Shown here in pieces: positions 29,176-43,449 of a stretch of 64,000 nt of DNA. The translations under genes and the position numbers were made by a program. The stretch lies in NCBI GenBank assembly GCA_004794655.1, contig SMMW01000033.1:2887501-2951500 (forward strand), given 5' to 3'. The stretch comes from Marisa cornuarietis (Eukaryota > Mollusca > Gastropoda > Architaenioglossa > Ampullariidae). A model generated the notes under the pieces. That model ran no database searches and was not told where the DNA came from. It saw nothing but the letters and a program-made list of their open reading frames with translations. Positions within the stretch are counted from its first letter, which is position 1. Every line of letters starts with the position of its first letter.

Positions 29176-32100
29176 ATGTTTTCTGCCACAGCGCATCAAG
29201 TCGTCAAAAGCCTCGGAAAAGATAGTCTGATCCCTGTGCAAAGCATAGATATATCGGACAATATCAAACCACTGGCTATATTACTAACAGAAAGACGGAG
29301 GCGGCTTTTTTGGAGACGTACTCGCTACTTGACCACTGACTTTTGCCTTGATGATATATTAGATGAGGCTTTTTGCAAAGACGGCGCCAGCAAAGAAGAG
29401 ATAGTGCGATCAAGAGAACTTGCCAAATTTGACTTCGAAACAAATTTCTCATTAAGTGGAAAGCTTGGAATCGATCTGCAGAAGGAATTTTTGGATTTTG
29501 AATTAGATGCCAGTGATAATGCGACCGTAAAGAGCGAACTTGGGGAGTTACGAAAAGAGGAAGTAAATTTGCCAGCATTTCTTAATCTAACGAAAGAAAG
29601 GTAGAGTGGTTTTGTTTTCTTCTTAGGAGTACAGCTACACGCTTGGTGGTTACATCTAGTACCGTCATTTATGTTTGTATGGTGTTAAAACTTCCTAAAG
29701 ACTGTATTTTTTGAAACTGTACCAAAAGTTACAGCTACTAATGTTTATACATTATTTTGCTGCAACCCCACCCCCGAAAAATACAAACATGTCTACATGC
29801 CCAAAGAAATAGTTTATCAATGTACACATTAAAAAATTCATAAAGTCAAAAATAAAATTTAACAGTAACAAAATGTTTTGAATATTAATGGATGCAAAAT
29901 TTATGATCTGAACATTTTTGTACATTTCTTTAGTGATGATGAAGTATGAGGATGGTAGTGATGATAATGATGTTAATAAAGATGGTTACTTGTTTGGCAG
30001 GAGAATAAATTTGCAGCATCAACTTGTGGCACCACTGACCAACGACAGCACCAGAAGTCTTTGCCTTGTGACTGGTGTGGTTCTCCTTGCAGCTACTGCT
30101 ACTCTTACTGGACAGATTAAAGAAAGTGGCTCAGAGAATGTCACATGCATGGTATGAAATGGAATGTTTTACTTTAAATGACCTCTAGTTACTTTGTAGA
30201 TTTTTAAAAAGTAGTTGTTATATTAATGTATTCAATAATATTAATAGTTTTCTTACGCTGTCAGAAATTGTCAGTCATAATTAATAGCATTGATCAAATA
30301 CTTGATTGGTTTTACATCTGTCTTTTATAAGTAATATGTTTTGAATACATAAACTTCTGCATGTCAAGAAACTAAGCAGTTAGAATTGTTACTTGTTCTA
30401 AACACATCACAGCTGCTCTGGATTCACTCCATTGGTTTCCAGTACAGAAACATGCTGATTTCTCATGCATGAGAAAAACAGCTTCAGAGTACTTGGGGAA
30501 GGTAGTGCCTGTGAACAAGCCAGTTCACAGACTCTGCTTGGCCTTGCAGTCACACTTTTGTCTCCCTACTCCAGTAGACACCACAAAACAAACATTTTGG
30601 TGCCAGGGCGTTCCAGAATGTGGCTACTGTGCTATGAAATCATCTGCCCCTTTGGCTGAAGTATGCAGTCTGAAGCAATCTTTCACAAGCATTGAAGACT
30701 CAGCTGTTTATGAGCTTAACTGTCAACCAGCAACCCCACCAGGACCACCGTCTCATTTCCTTTTCCCACTATGTCCCTTTCTGTCTTTTACTGGCCTGCC
30801 ATTTCGGTTGTTTATCCAGATTCTCCTTATGCACAGTAAGCATCTTCATGAAAGAAACATGCACATTACAAGATCATATTTTAAACACGAAGAAAGGTTA
30901 ACCACATGTGTTTTGTTACTGTCACTTGTAAATTAATGCAATCATGTCATTTGGTTGTTTTATAGTAAAATCCATTTTGCAGATCTTTTCTTCTTACATT
31001 TCTTAAAATGAAAATGTTCAGTTCAGGTTCATTTCTAGACAGATCCATGTTAATATTTTCTAGGAATATTTACTTTACTGCTAATTTGTATACTTAATTT
31101 GGCCAGATGCCTGTTTGTTCCAAGGGATCTACTGAAACTGGAGAAGTGTCTAAATCCAAGATAAAAAAACTAGAAGTGCCAGCTGGCACAGCTTTAGCCT
31201 ACACTGTCCGAGAATTGCTGGTCAGCACTGTGGATGGTCAGTTTCGTGTTGTTTTAGACACCAGTTGCCATGGCGGCTTTGTATTCTCTCTTGATGCAGA
31301 TGTGGATGATGTTGATGGGCCATCTTCAGGTGAACTTTTTCACTAGGTCTAATACGAAACATAACAGACATACACTGAGATATGAATGGGGAGGAAGAGA
31401 GAGGGAGATGATACGAATTTGTATGAACATGTGTGCATTGCAAAATCACTTTGGTTTTATTTTTAATGCATCAGATAAGTTTATTCCAGTAAAATAAAAT
31501 CAAAGTTCTTCAAATTATGAAACACTTCAAAATTGAGATATAAATGTAGGCTTTGTGAACTTAAATTGATCTGATACAGTGATGTTATTTTTTTTTAAGA
31601 AATTACTGGATAATTATATTTCTAAATTTCAGATTCTTCAGTGAAGGCATCCTTTTTGCATGGAATACTTTCTTCATCAGAAATACCGAAGGATAATTTG
31701 CGAGCTTCTCTGTTGGAAATTTTGAAAGTTCCTAAAGCCATTGGTCCTCTAGATGATCTGGTATTACAACACATTGAGTTTACATAAAGAAGGCTGGGGG
31801 TTGAAGCATATTTGCACCTTTTTTCATGTTCTAACTTTTTATTTTCATCATTTTCGTCCATCAATTTAATCTTTAATTTAGACCGTTAGCATTCATTAGC
31901 AGTAGAAGACACTGCTTGTGTAGCTTTTAGATGATGGAATGCTTTTGCTTCTCACCCAAATGTTTCTGCCAACTTTCCTTTCTCCCTTCCTAATTGAAGG
32001 AATTTGATAGTCACAGCTTTTGTTTTGGTTTTCACTTTCATTTAAACGTTTAGTGGAAATCCCTACTCTGTCTTTAGAAGTTGTATTTGGCATCAATATA

Positions 32101-33983
32101 TTTGCAAAAACGTTTGATTTTCTGCCTGAATGTACATAGCAAGTTTCCTAAGTGGAGAGTAAAGTTAAACAATGCAGAAACCATGACTAGTTTGTCTTTC
32201 TGTATTACACTAAATTGACAGTGACTGAATGAGCCTTTATTTATAAAAATATCTTTTTACCTGTAGCCTGGAGGTGGCATGACATGAAGAGTACTTTGGA
32301 AGTAAAGCAGTACCATTATTGTTTTCAATCTAATATATGTTGAATGTGTCCAACAAATGCTGTGTTAGAGCTGGAATCCTTCTCAGAAAGCAGTTTTCCA
32401 GTTGATCCCAGGAAGAAAAGTGCTGCTAGATAACAAAATTAGAAACCACCAGATAGCATCCCAGAAAGTCAAGTAGTGCACACTTTCCCTTGCATTCTTC
32501 ACAACTCCTTTATCCTTTGCCTTGACATTACTTTAAGTACTAAAAATAGCATAGAATGTGAAAAGTCTTCAACTCTATCAAACGATTTTCCAGCATATAG
32601 ATTTTTTTTCACTTGTTCATTCTATAACTCATTAAAATGTAAGAAAAATCCTTTGTTTCAGTTTCATGAGGCAGCAGTCTTCTTAGAAACAAAGATCTTG
32701 AAGACTACCCTGCTTAGTATTCTTCAGGAAAGGATTCATTCTCTTGAAGCCAATTTACAGCCATTTTTGTTTTTGGCTGGTTTTACCATTCAGGTAACAT
32801 TTTTCAAGTCCAAAAAAATTAGAACATATTTCTGAATAACAATATATAAAATGATTTATGCTGTTATGAACTTTGAAATACCTTGAAGCATCATATCAAG
32901 ACTTTGCTGACAAACCTCCAGTTTATTAGGGATTAATTCATCTCATGCTACTTATAATCTGTCATATATATATATATATATATTATAGATATATTAATAT
33001 GTGTTTATTTATTCCTCAGTATTAGTATGAATAACAATCTCTTTAAATTTTTGTTAGGAAGCAGATGTTGTTGTTTACCCCACATCTAGCTCTGAGTCAT
33101 TTGAAGCATGTGAACTGCTCATCACGCTTCTTAATGGACTAGACGATGATCAGCTGAGCATCGTCTCAGCTTGCGTTGAAGAGACAGGCATTTCTCAAGA
33201 TATTCTTTGTTTGGTGAGCAATTTGTTAAAGAAAAAAATGTTTAAACATGTAAACATGTGTGTGAGGGAAATAGAGTGCGGATATTGTTGTAAATGAAAC
33301 TCTGCAACACAAGAAAATAAAATATGGTTATTGTTGAATGGTTCATCCCTTTGGGCTATTTGAAAAATGTCTTGTCTGACAGATTGTCTTAAAGCTTTAT
33401 GACTTCTTAAGATCTGGCTATCAGGTAGGTTAACAAAGGCATAAATTCTATGTGGTATGTATGTGTGACTTATACACAAACACGCATGCATAGTCACACA
33501 CATATGGCTCATTCGCTCAAGAAGAAAGAACCTTCACCTCCCTACTGCCAGGAAGTGACTATGCATAGTGGCTTAAAGAGCAGCTTATTAAAGAATGCTG
33601 AGTGAAAAGGAATGAACATTCATTGGTACAGATAAGTATTTTTATGTATGGCCATAGCAGCAGTAATAATGTATTAATCATGCTTTTTGACAAATTACCA
33701 ATATTGTTCAGTGGTTTATCTTTCAAGTTTGTGTTTTGTTTCATGTTTATGTATATTTTTTTTACAGCTGAGACCTGTTTGGGACACTGGCACAAGAAAA
33801 GTAGAACTGCCAAGTGATTCATGTTTACTGCAAACAGACACCGGGAAGAAACTGTCAAAGGCATTTGGGTTCGAAGTAACAGAATTTCTGCTGTTGTTGT
33901 CTGAGGACAATCTGCTGGATGTACAAGCTCTGTATCTTATTCTTTTTCTTGTGGTGGGCAGTTCTAATACACAACAATCATAG
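29176..33983 (+). CDS. GSDME: Gasdermin E homologue (pore-forming, caspase-gated)
   Basis: Gasdermins are cytosolic; after cleavage the N-terminal part makes membrane pores (pyroptosis). Seven coding exons: 29176-29600, 30001-30151, 31107-31329, 31633-31760, 32662-32793, 33058-33213 and 33768-33983 (TAG). All phases close; 476 aa, close to human GSDME (496). The N-terminus matches the family start, with a basic patch ERRRRLFWRRTRY (about 40-52) where vertebrates have the lipid-binding basic loop. LRKEEVNL (about 128-135), RINLQ and the VPAGTALAYTVREL strand (about 216-230) follow. Asp259-Asp260-Val261-Asp262/Gly263 at the end of exon 3 is a caspase-3-type site at the position of the vertebrate hinge. 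The remainder is the helical inhibitory domain. Intron 2 has a LINE-like fragment. Confidence 0.92.
30395..30800 (+). pseudogene. Possible LINE ORF2 C-terminal fragment
   Basis: HITAALDSLHWFPVQKH (from about 30404) matches the HITPxLxSLHWLPV motif near the end of CR1/L2-type LINE proteins. The following open frame (to 30936) is weakly similar at best. It lies in intron 2 of the gasdermin gene. Confidence 0.5.
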
Positions 33984-36900
33984 ATAATTCAGCATCCACC
34001 ACATATTCCTGAAAACTAAGAAAGCAGGGCATTGGTTTTGGAATGTTTTGCCATGCTATCTACCTTTTACAAACAGCAGTTCAATCTCTGAGATATTTAG
34101 AATGGAATTGAAATTCAAGTATGAACTTAAGCTGTTCGCTTTTTATTGCACTGCTAATATTTCTCTGATGATAGTTTGTTAATTTATAAATACTCACAAA
34201 CTGGATTATGTGAGAAGAGCTAGTGGTTAGTGCTGTCATTTCTTAGGCTTAAGTGTACAAAAAATATGTAAAAGTTATAAATGTTTCTCTAAAAATATTT
34301 GCCTTAGACATTTTCTGCTTTAGGCTTTAAAAAAACCTGTATTTTTGTTGGTTTTATTTTTTATCCGCTTAAGGCTTTTTTAAAAGTTTATACCGATGGG
34401 CTCTCATGTAATTTTTATTTATTTTTGAGATTTAAGTCACCCTATAACATTTGAATGTGAAATCTTGCACTTCCTTGTTCTCACCATGTGTGTTCACATT
34501 TATGACTCATTCAGCACAGAGCAATAGTGATGCCTTCTTGGAGCTTGTGCCTTGAAGGTACTTTTTATTTACAAATTTATAAATCTGGTTTTAAAGGAAG
34601 TGACAAGAAATCATACTTATCCTTTACAGCCTGAATTGTTATAAGAATTTTAATATTATGAATGTTTTTTTGTGACGAAAAAGCAATAAATGTATTGTTC
34701 ATGGACATGTATAGTAACAGTAGAACAAATAACTTGTCACATGGGTCAAAAAGAAAAATAGTGCTGTCTTCAGTACATTTGTGTTTTTGAAGCTGCATGC
34801 ACACACATATTTTACACAGGCATAATCCACATCATCATCATCATTTTCTTAATCATTATCAGATAAACGTGAGATGAGTATGTATATCAGGTTTAGATTA
34901 GAAATTTAAGGATTTGTGTTTGAAAATAAGTAGGCTTTTAATGGTGGTATTATAAAATTTGAGTCGATGCATTTTTAACCCTTTGGCCAAGATGGGCACT
35001 GACCGTGGCTTTGCCGGGAAGCATGGAAAAGGTGATTTTCATTACTTTTATTGCAAAGTTCAAGTTTTCTCTTTTCCAAAAATATAAAGGTTTCTTGGTC
35101 TAATGTTTACCTCAGAGCAGCAATAATAAAAAACAAACTTCACCCACTGTTATCTTCACAGTCTTCAGTTATAACCCAGTCAATGTAACTTTACATTTTT
35201 ATGTCTTGCTAAGAGGGTTAAGACATGATAACTGGAAAGTGTCAAGCAATGAATAGCATAACCTGTGCAAAATTGTATTAAGGTTTTCAGAAATTATTTG
35301 GAGACATACCAACATATTTCTCATTAACTCACCCCATTAGTTTTAGAGCATATCAGAATGGTATTAAAACTGTTTTTAAAAGACTTTAGCAGGGTTTCCT
35401 GTCTATAAAGTGTAAGGGATTTTCAAACCCCCCTGTTAAAATTGTAGTAGATTTTCAGACTTTTGTTTAAATTGCTGGGATTTTTATCCCCCTTCTACAC
35501 CAATAAAAAAATATTGGAGATATTATTGACCATTAGCATGAAAAAAGGGCACAGTAGTGTAGATTTCTAAATATTATTGTGACCTTTATCAGTGATGTCA
35601 TGTTTTATTCATATAAAAGTATAGTACTGATTTTAATAACAAATAGTGACAAATTCCTTTCATGTGCTGTTTGTTACAAAATGTCTTAAATGTTGATACT
35701 TTCAGCTTAAATTTTTCAGACTCCTGATGCCAAATCACTTATATTTCAGACCTTCTTGGCAAATTTTCTTGATTAGGAGTTCTGTTACTTGATTTACGCA
35801 TATTTCTTTGTCATGGAAAACCCTTCTGTAGTTTTTATTCACACACTTAGCACCTGGTACAAAAGGAAACATAATTTTATCTTATACTTGTTCATTCCTT
35901 TCATGTTTTCCAGTTTTGCTGTGGTTTTATCCTATTTACGGTTATACTGCTTTGTAAATAAAATTTGTTTTATAGTTCTTATTGCTTGAAACTAAAGTCA
36001 GTAGTATTAACTGTTTGCTATTTTAAGTTTTATATTGTTACTTGTGATAGCAGTAAATTTGTTAGTAACTAAAACTTATAATTTTTGAGTTTTGGAAATA
36101 GATATAATCAAACATGTTAAACCTGTAAATTTTTGTGGCATGAAAAGTTTAATAATTGTTGCTGTTTTACTTTTAAGTGAGGTTTTCTTTAAATCTAAAT
36201 GATATACTATACAAAGTATGTGTCTTTTTATTTGACAAAATCCATGTCTGTCGTTAATACTGTATTTAGCTATTTTTACATTTCTTTAATGAAAGATCCT
36301 CTTTATATGTATATATAAAATGTAGCTAACTGTTTATGCCAGATGTTTGCTTTATAGTGCTCAAAATGTGCACAGCTCATGTGTACAGCTTTTTCTAGTA
36401 TTTGAGTTATGCATATATTCCTTATGCATAGGAGCATGTGCATCTATTCACATGCATATAAACATATGAATATATGTACAGTGACCCACTTAATTTATAT
36501 CAAACAATTGGAAATAATGTTGAGCACAGTTTTTTTTTCACTAACACTTTCATCCAAATATTCCTTTTCAATTGTTCTGCATACTAAATAGCTAGTGAAA
36601 GCTAGTTGTACATTATAGCAGGAAATAGAAATAAAAGAATTTGAACAGCATGATAATAATTCTGACATGATGTCACAGACTAAACTTCTTTCTAATCACA
36701 GGTGCTAATGTTTGAAAAGGTTTTATCTTCTAAGCTGAAATATTATTTTCCTGGGTATTGAAAAGGGTCTTTTATCATGTAACATTAATTCAACTTTGCA
36801 TGAGGCTGTTAGATTTTACCTATGGATGGTGGTGCTTACACACCAGAACAGAAAACAAAACAATAACCAAATAAACTCCACAGTTTATTGCAGAGCTTAT

Positions 36901-39900
36901 GCTGCAGTGCCAAATTTCTTTAACAAGATTCATTTGTTTAGGACCATACAAATTTGAGTCTTGACTATGATATAGGAAAGTATTTTAGGACTTGCATTTA
37001 TATTTTGTTTCCTGTATTTATTGATCATGTTGACATCTTACCCAGCTGCATGCCTTTTTATGTCAATTATCTACATTTTTCCCTTCAGATAGGAGGATGA
37101 TATTTTCTCATGAAATACTCTTCAGGAACTGACATATAAATCGAGTCAGCTAGAAGAAGAGCATACTGATTTTACACCCATATTGCAATAAACACATCCC
37201 TGGACTTACAAATAAATTTTACATCAGTACTTTTACGAATTTATCAACAAAGTTTCCATCTATTTTTCATACTTCATATGAAATGCCATGTTTTTTAAAG
37301 TGCATTTTAAGATCCACCTTCCTGCAGAAAATTGTATTACCCTTTCCTAAACACACAAATTTTCATAAAGATTATTTTTATGCATTTGATCCAGGCAGCT
37401 GCACATTAATTGTGACTTATTTTGCATGTCTGTTTACAAGTACAGTATTGTTTTGGAGAGTTTAACAATTATTTATTTATTTTAAAGGCCTATTTGTAAA
37501 ATTGTCACATTTTCTGCCTCTTTATAAAATACTTCTGAATGGCCCCATTTTTCACTTTTATGTGCATGCAAGTGATCACGTGTGCCTGAGAAAAATAGAA
37601 TGCATTTATATATGTTTATATATATTTAATAAATCACTCCAAAATTATCAAGTTGACTAGTATAAACAAGTATACTGTTATAAACAGTAGAAATGGCTAC
37701 CTGCTTGCATCAAAGTACAAGTAAATGCACATTCAGTGTTATTACATGATCTACTTTTGTGGTCCAGCACCATCACATGCAGCTCAGGTTACTGAGGATT
37801 TTGTTACTGTTACACTCATCAAAAGATATTTTCACCAGTCCAAGTTCTTGCAAAATAATGCACGCTTTAATTAATGTTGGTTTGCAGTACAAGTGGGGCA
37901 ATGGGGAGGGTAAAACACTGCTAGTTGAGTCTGTTTGTTGTTTAGTCTAAAACTTTTCAAATGAGTACACAGTTAATAGAAATGTTAAATGACTTGCTAA
38001 GCTTTTTATTTAGTATTAAGTATTCTGGCTGTTGTCATCACTTACAGGATCAGATAAATAACATTTTATTTCCTTCTATCCCACAAAACTGTTGAACATT
38101 TAAACTACTGCAATGATAATAAAAATAGTTTATGCAAAGGCATCTGACCTATCCCTGTGCAGGATGAAGACTAAAGATTAAAAGTACTTTTGGAAGATAT
38201 AGGACAAATTTAACAGCATTATATATATATTAACATTATTAGATAAAACTTCTCTACCCAACTGTCTTTTGGCTTTATTCTTAAACTTTTTAAAAATTTC
38301 CATTTTACTTTGTTCTATGAGCAATAACAAAAAAAGTAATTGAAAAGAGCACTTCATCCCTCCGCTAAGGGTTAACCAAGAAGGAGAGACTGTCATCTTG
38401 AAATTGTCACTGATTATGTATGTTACCACTTTGCAAGAAATTTATGGAAATTAGAGCCCTTTCTAAATTTATCATAAAGATTTTTTGAACTGAAGAACAT
38501 AACAGAATGACCTAGCAAGCAATTCATTTGTTCTTGTGATGCAGGTCCCTTCTTTCCTCTTAAAATCATGCTCTCTTTTTTGGCTTTAACTTCTTAACTT
38601 TATATCACCTAGTAAAATGCTATGGTTATGCTAAGCTTGTTTTCACCATAGGTGAATCTGTTTACCAATACAGTATTTGTTCAGACAACCTCTTAATAGT
38701 TTATAAAAATGTTTTTTTCTCTACTGCAATCTATTTTAACTAATATCAGTGATCTTTTTTATTCAAAGATTGTGCTTACATTACATCATTCTTTCAAGAA
38801 CACCAAGTCATCTTTGAAGGATCAGCTATCAGACCCTTCTTGAAACCTAATTCCACTATAAAGCTTTTGTGTACCTTTGATGTTGTCCGGTGTTGTCTAT
38901 TGTTACTCATTTGTTGGCCTCCTTTTCTAGCTGCTTGACAATCTTGAAGGAGCTCAGAACAATGGTGATCATAGTGTTTTCTGCAAGCCTAAACATGCTT
39001 TGCATGTTGCCATTGACTTATATTGGTTGCTGCTTTGTGCTTTTACTAAAGGCAAATATCCTTGAGCATTTGACCAAGTCTGGCAAAGTTATGTGTGAGA
39101 GTCGGAGCAAATAATGGTTCTGGTGTGAACATGAAGGACACTGGAAGTTTGGTCAACATGAAAGTCTACACCTATCTGCTAATACAAAAGGACTTTGGAG
39201 ATTTGACATTTCAGCACTTATTCCCACTCAGTGGGCCTCTTCACTATGTAGATTCTGCTTTGTGGGTCTCTATTCCACATTGTGGACTTCAAAAACTTTG
39301 GCACTGCTCATTTTCTTTTCCAACACAGTGAAATCTAAGCCCCACTACTCTCAAAAAATGTTAGCACTGGAAACAATTCTAGTTAGGTCTGAAAACATTT
39401 ATTCCATAAATGGCTTTTGTAACAGGCAGACTCTTTTCATCCTTAGTACTGTGTGCTATGCCTTCGTGCACTGTTTCACATTTTTAGTAATTTATTAATT
39501 TTTTAGTTGTTCTTCCACAATCCTTCATTTTTCCTCCTTATACTGTGGTTGGAATATTCAGGGTAGAGACGTCACAAAATTATGTTTTGGAATGTTTTCC
39601 CTTTTTTTCACTGATGATTTTGTATTATTTGTGCTTTCTGCTAGTTGTTTATGTTTAAATTTCTGCTTTCTTCCAAAAAGATGTTTGCCATGATGGTATC
39701 ACTCTGGTAAAATGTTCCATAGTTGTCGAATGAATTTTATTAAATTTCAGTCTTGCTAAACTAAACATAGTAAGAAGAGACTTTGCAAAGCCTTATATAA
39801 TATAAAAGATGTTATTAAGAAAGGCAACTAGTAACAGTTCATCTTTAAAATTCTTGAATTTTAGAGTTGGTATGTTAATTGGTTGCCCAGTCCTTTTATT

Positions 39901-40247
39901 ACTTGTACTAAGAACTTTTCTTCTATCTGGTAAGGTTTCAAGCAACCGAAATGTGTCTGGGAATCATTTTATTAGTCTGATATAAAATGGGACGTCAAAG
40001 ATATATATCATATGGCACAGAATTTTCAGTAGTGAATGTTAAATATTTCGGTGTTGACGCTGTCTGCATGAAACCGAAAGTAAACATTACAGTGGCATCA
40101 ACTGGATTAAATAATACGTTTAAATAAAAGACTACTGAAAAGAAATAAACCAAATAAACGTGTTAAAAGCCACGAGCGGAACTATGTATTGGCTTTCATG
40201 ACGTGCTCTCCAACTCGATGCTTGGAAACATTCTTTTACCATTTTAA
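33984..40247. other. Long AT-rich stretch, no gene seen
   Basis: AATAAA at 34685-34690 may be a poly(A) signal for the gasdermin transcript. The rest has short (TA)n and TATG-like tracts and no open frame with recognisable content on either strand. The segment 38880-39500 has several overlapping frames but broken reading, perhaps an old pseudogene or repeat. Confidence 0.5.
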
Positions 40248-40400
40248 TGCGCATGCGTCATTACGGAAGCAGAAGAAAACGTGAGGTTGAGCTTTGTCCT
40301 CATAACACCACTGGTCTTTTGTCGGCATTTGATACATTTTGAGGCTGCCGCACTCTAATCATCAGCTGTTTGTAGAAGTCTTGATCGCAACTGTTGAAAG
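40248..40400 (+). promoter_or_regulatory. Promoter-like patch with possible 5' exon
   Basis: An NRF1-like TGCGCATGCG (40248-40257) is followed by an ETS-like ACGGAAGC (40263). About 130 bp later a donor GTTGAAAG/GTATGT ends a possible non-coding first exon at 40400. No downstream plus-strand exon is certain; the SLC4 gene at 55.5 kb is a distant candidate. Confidence 0.35.
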
Positions 40401-43400
40401 GTATGTAACACAAACTGATTCTTTGTTTAAAGAATCACGATGTATATTTTTGTTTACATGGCTTCTAGTGGGCATACCGAAGTGGGTTGGCTTATTCTCA
40501 TTCCCGGCATGCATGCGCAAGTGGATTGATTTGATTGGGAAACACCTTCGGAATCAACAAGCTAGCAGATACATATGAGATCTTGATTGTTATCACTGAC
40601 CGTAGATGCTACTACGATACACCAGAAGAACACTTACCGAATACTTGTGTATTATTGTTTTAGAGATACAGTCTACCAAGGGCTTTCTCACAACCTTCTT
40701 CAATGCCAAGGTTGTTAACCCTCTCTCGTCTGCTTCTTTGCACCCTCGACGGTGATCTTGTGAATGACGTGCGTCTTAAAATAAATAAATAAAAACCACC
40801 ACGATTCTGCAGAGATATAGATAACTATGAACGCATATCTAGCACACTACATAAGCGCAGTAAATCTAAACGAGTTTCAGGTAATACAAATTGCTTTACA
40901 TAAATATGGCAGATTAATGCACTAAATAAACGTAAACTTAGTAAAATATTTATGTTGTAGAGCCCCTTTATGTCATACTTCAGAAAGTGAATTGCAGCAT
41001 ATACTGTGTTCATTATTCATGATTATGATTGATGTATCAACTAGTACAAACAGTATGTGCAATGATGCAGAAAGATGAATTGTCTGGGAAGATTCTGTGG
41101 CTTTATCACCTTTTCCCTGATGGGCAAACTACATAACAACATAGTTAAAATAGCTAATATCTATGGTAGTTAATGAATAATGCAGGTAGAGTTACTAATA
41201 GCTAATTTTTTTTAAGTTGACTGGATGTAGCATGATACAAGATACTAATGCACATAATCCAATGGAATAACTGATCCAGTCTGTTAATGATGTACATTAA
41301 AAAAAAAAAATCAGTATTCTTACTGGGTGTTTAGAAAGGCATTAAAACCCCATTTTATGTCAGTAGTGTAGGCTAGCTAGCAATAGTACTAGCTATCTTT
41401 ATTCATTGTAGTCTCAATATGCATGTTTAAAATCTTGACTTAATAGCTTAAGAGGTATAATCTAGTAGTAGGCAGCATCTTGTTGTAATAGAACTTGCTG
41501 AAACCGTTAAACTACTAATAATGACATATAAGCCGGCATGAAATATGAACAAATCGACACCTATCTCCTCAGTTATGAAATTAAGAAAAAGCAGTTCAAG
41601 AAAACAAGAAGCAACATTGCTAGTTTATGAAACATATTAAAATGTAGATGCAGGACATTAAAAAAACTGAAACAATATTGCCTTACAAGTTCCAGTGTGG
41701 CTTCCAAGTAGAATAAGTCATGATATGATCTATCCATTCAAAGAACACAAATATTGTTATTTATATAAGGCATTCACAGGAGTGGTGTATGCATTGAATG
41801 CTTATATGCAAAACTTGTTTTAGAGTATGTGATGAAATATCAAGAGCATACTATAACTAAAAATATGCAGTCATATTAATATAAATTAATTCCTACATTT
41901 TAAGATGCATTCATAAATTGTAATATATCATTAGATGAATGATTTTTTTTTTGGGTAGAGTAAGTTACTCCCAAGGCAATAAACACTTTTAGCGTCACCT
42001 TTTTTAAGTGTTTTCTTCATTTTCAGGCCACTAGTTGGAACTATTATGATGTAACATTGCTGTTTTCCTTCATCTGTTGGTGTACAGAGTATCCAGATAT
42101 TAAAACAGATGAAACATTTGCCAATTGTTATTTGCCAGGTATGTATTTTCTGTGACTGAACCACATCTGATTATTTTTCACGTGTACACAAATCATATGC
42201 ATGCACATATATATGTATAAATGTGACAGTGCAAAAAGAAAATATTAACATTACTTGCAATTTTAGCAAAATATGACTTCCAGGGATCTGGAACTATATA
42301 TATAACTAGTTTAATAGCATAATGGCGAATTCCTTGTCCCACTTTTGCCCAGGACCCGAGTCATTGCTTGAGTAGTCAACATTTTTTGAGTTAAGGCTAA
42401 TTAAAAAAAATCTTGTGTGGGTAGACTTTGCTATATGGTAGCAAATTGCCCATGAGGCCTGTATCATTCTGATAACTTGTGTCAAACAGTTACAAGCTCA
42501 TCTTAATTATCATGGAATACGTGAAGTTTCCTGGTAATAAAGTTTTCCTTCCTCAGCTGGCCACTTTTTCATATCAGATTCATCCTATATGAACATTACC
42601 AATTTTGAGGCTGAGCAGATAACAGTGCTGTTTCAAAGAAGAAAGAAATCTTGAGGTTGAAAAATATGTATTTTGATAACACATGCAGGGTTAATCCATA
42701 TTTAATTTTTTGAAAGGACTTAAGTTCTCAAGCATCAGTGAAATGCTGAAGAGACCATTTGGCTAAAAAAATGAAAAAAAGCATCATTCTTTATTACCTT
42801 ATTAATGGTAAGACCATTACTTGTTACCTTGCATTTCATATTTTTTCATGCTAGTGATATCCTGAAATTAATGAGGACATCTACTTCCTTAAAAACAAAG
42901 TTCTTTTATATGTTTAGTCTGTCTCATCAGTGTATACACGACCAGAAACAGTAGGTCCTTTAAACAGCAGTTTATTTTCTAAAGGTAGAAATTTAGTCAT
43001 TTATCTTTAATTCTGTAGATTGCACATTTCTTACTGCATTTTCAGCCACAAAATATTGAGCATAAAGTGTGAGTGGCAATCAGATTATCCAGCTTTCTTT
43101 TCAGTAGCAGTATGAAATGGATGGGAGTGGGGAAATGGTGGTTATGTGGAGTTTCATTCCCCAGGATACACCTGGTGTGACAGAGCTTATACATGAGTGA
43201 TTTCAATGGAGCTTTTCTGCTGATATATTCTTCTCCCACCCTCAGTGGGATGGAGATACAAGAGCAACTAGCATCATTTCTTAGCATGGACATAAGCCCT
43301 AGTTCTCCTGGCAGTAGGACTTTCAAAACTGCATCTTTTAGACACGATGCAACATTGATGAGTTATTCGAATGAAAGTAAACACCTAGTGGTTGCTAGTA

Positions 43401-43449
43401 TTGATCAGACATAAATGGGCACCCGGAGATGTGAAATTTCAGAGGTTCT
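40401..43449. other. AT-rich stretch, no gene seen
   Basis: No coding feature recognised on either strand. There are short poly-A and (TA)n runs. Confidence 0.5.

Noticed and set aside
30469..30936. 155-codon frame as an extra gasdermin exon
   Set aside because: Exon phases close without it, and its start overlaps LINE-like sequence (SLHWFPV).
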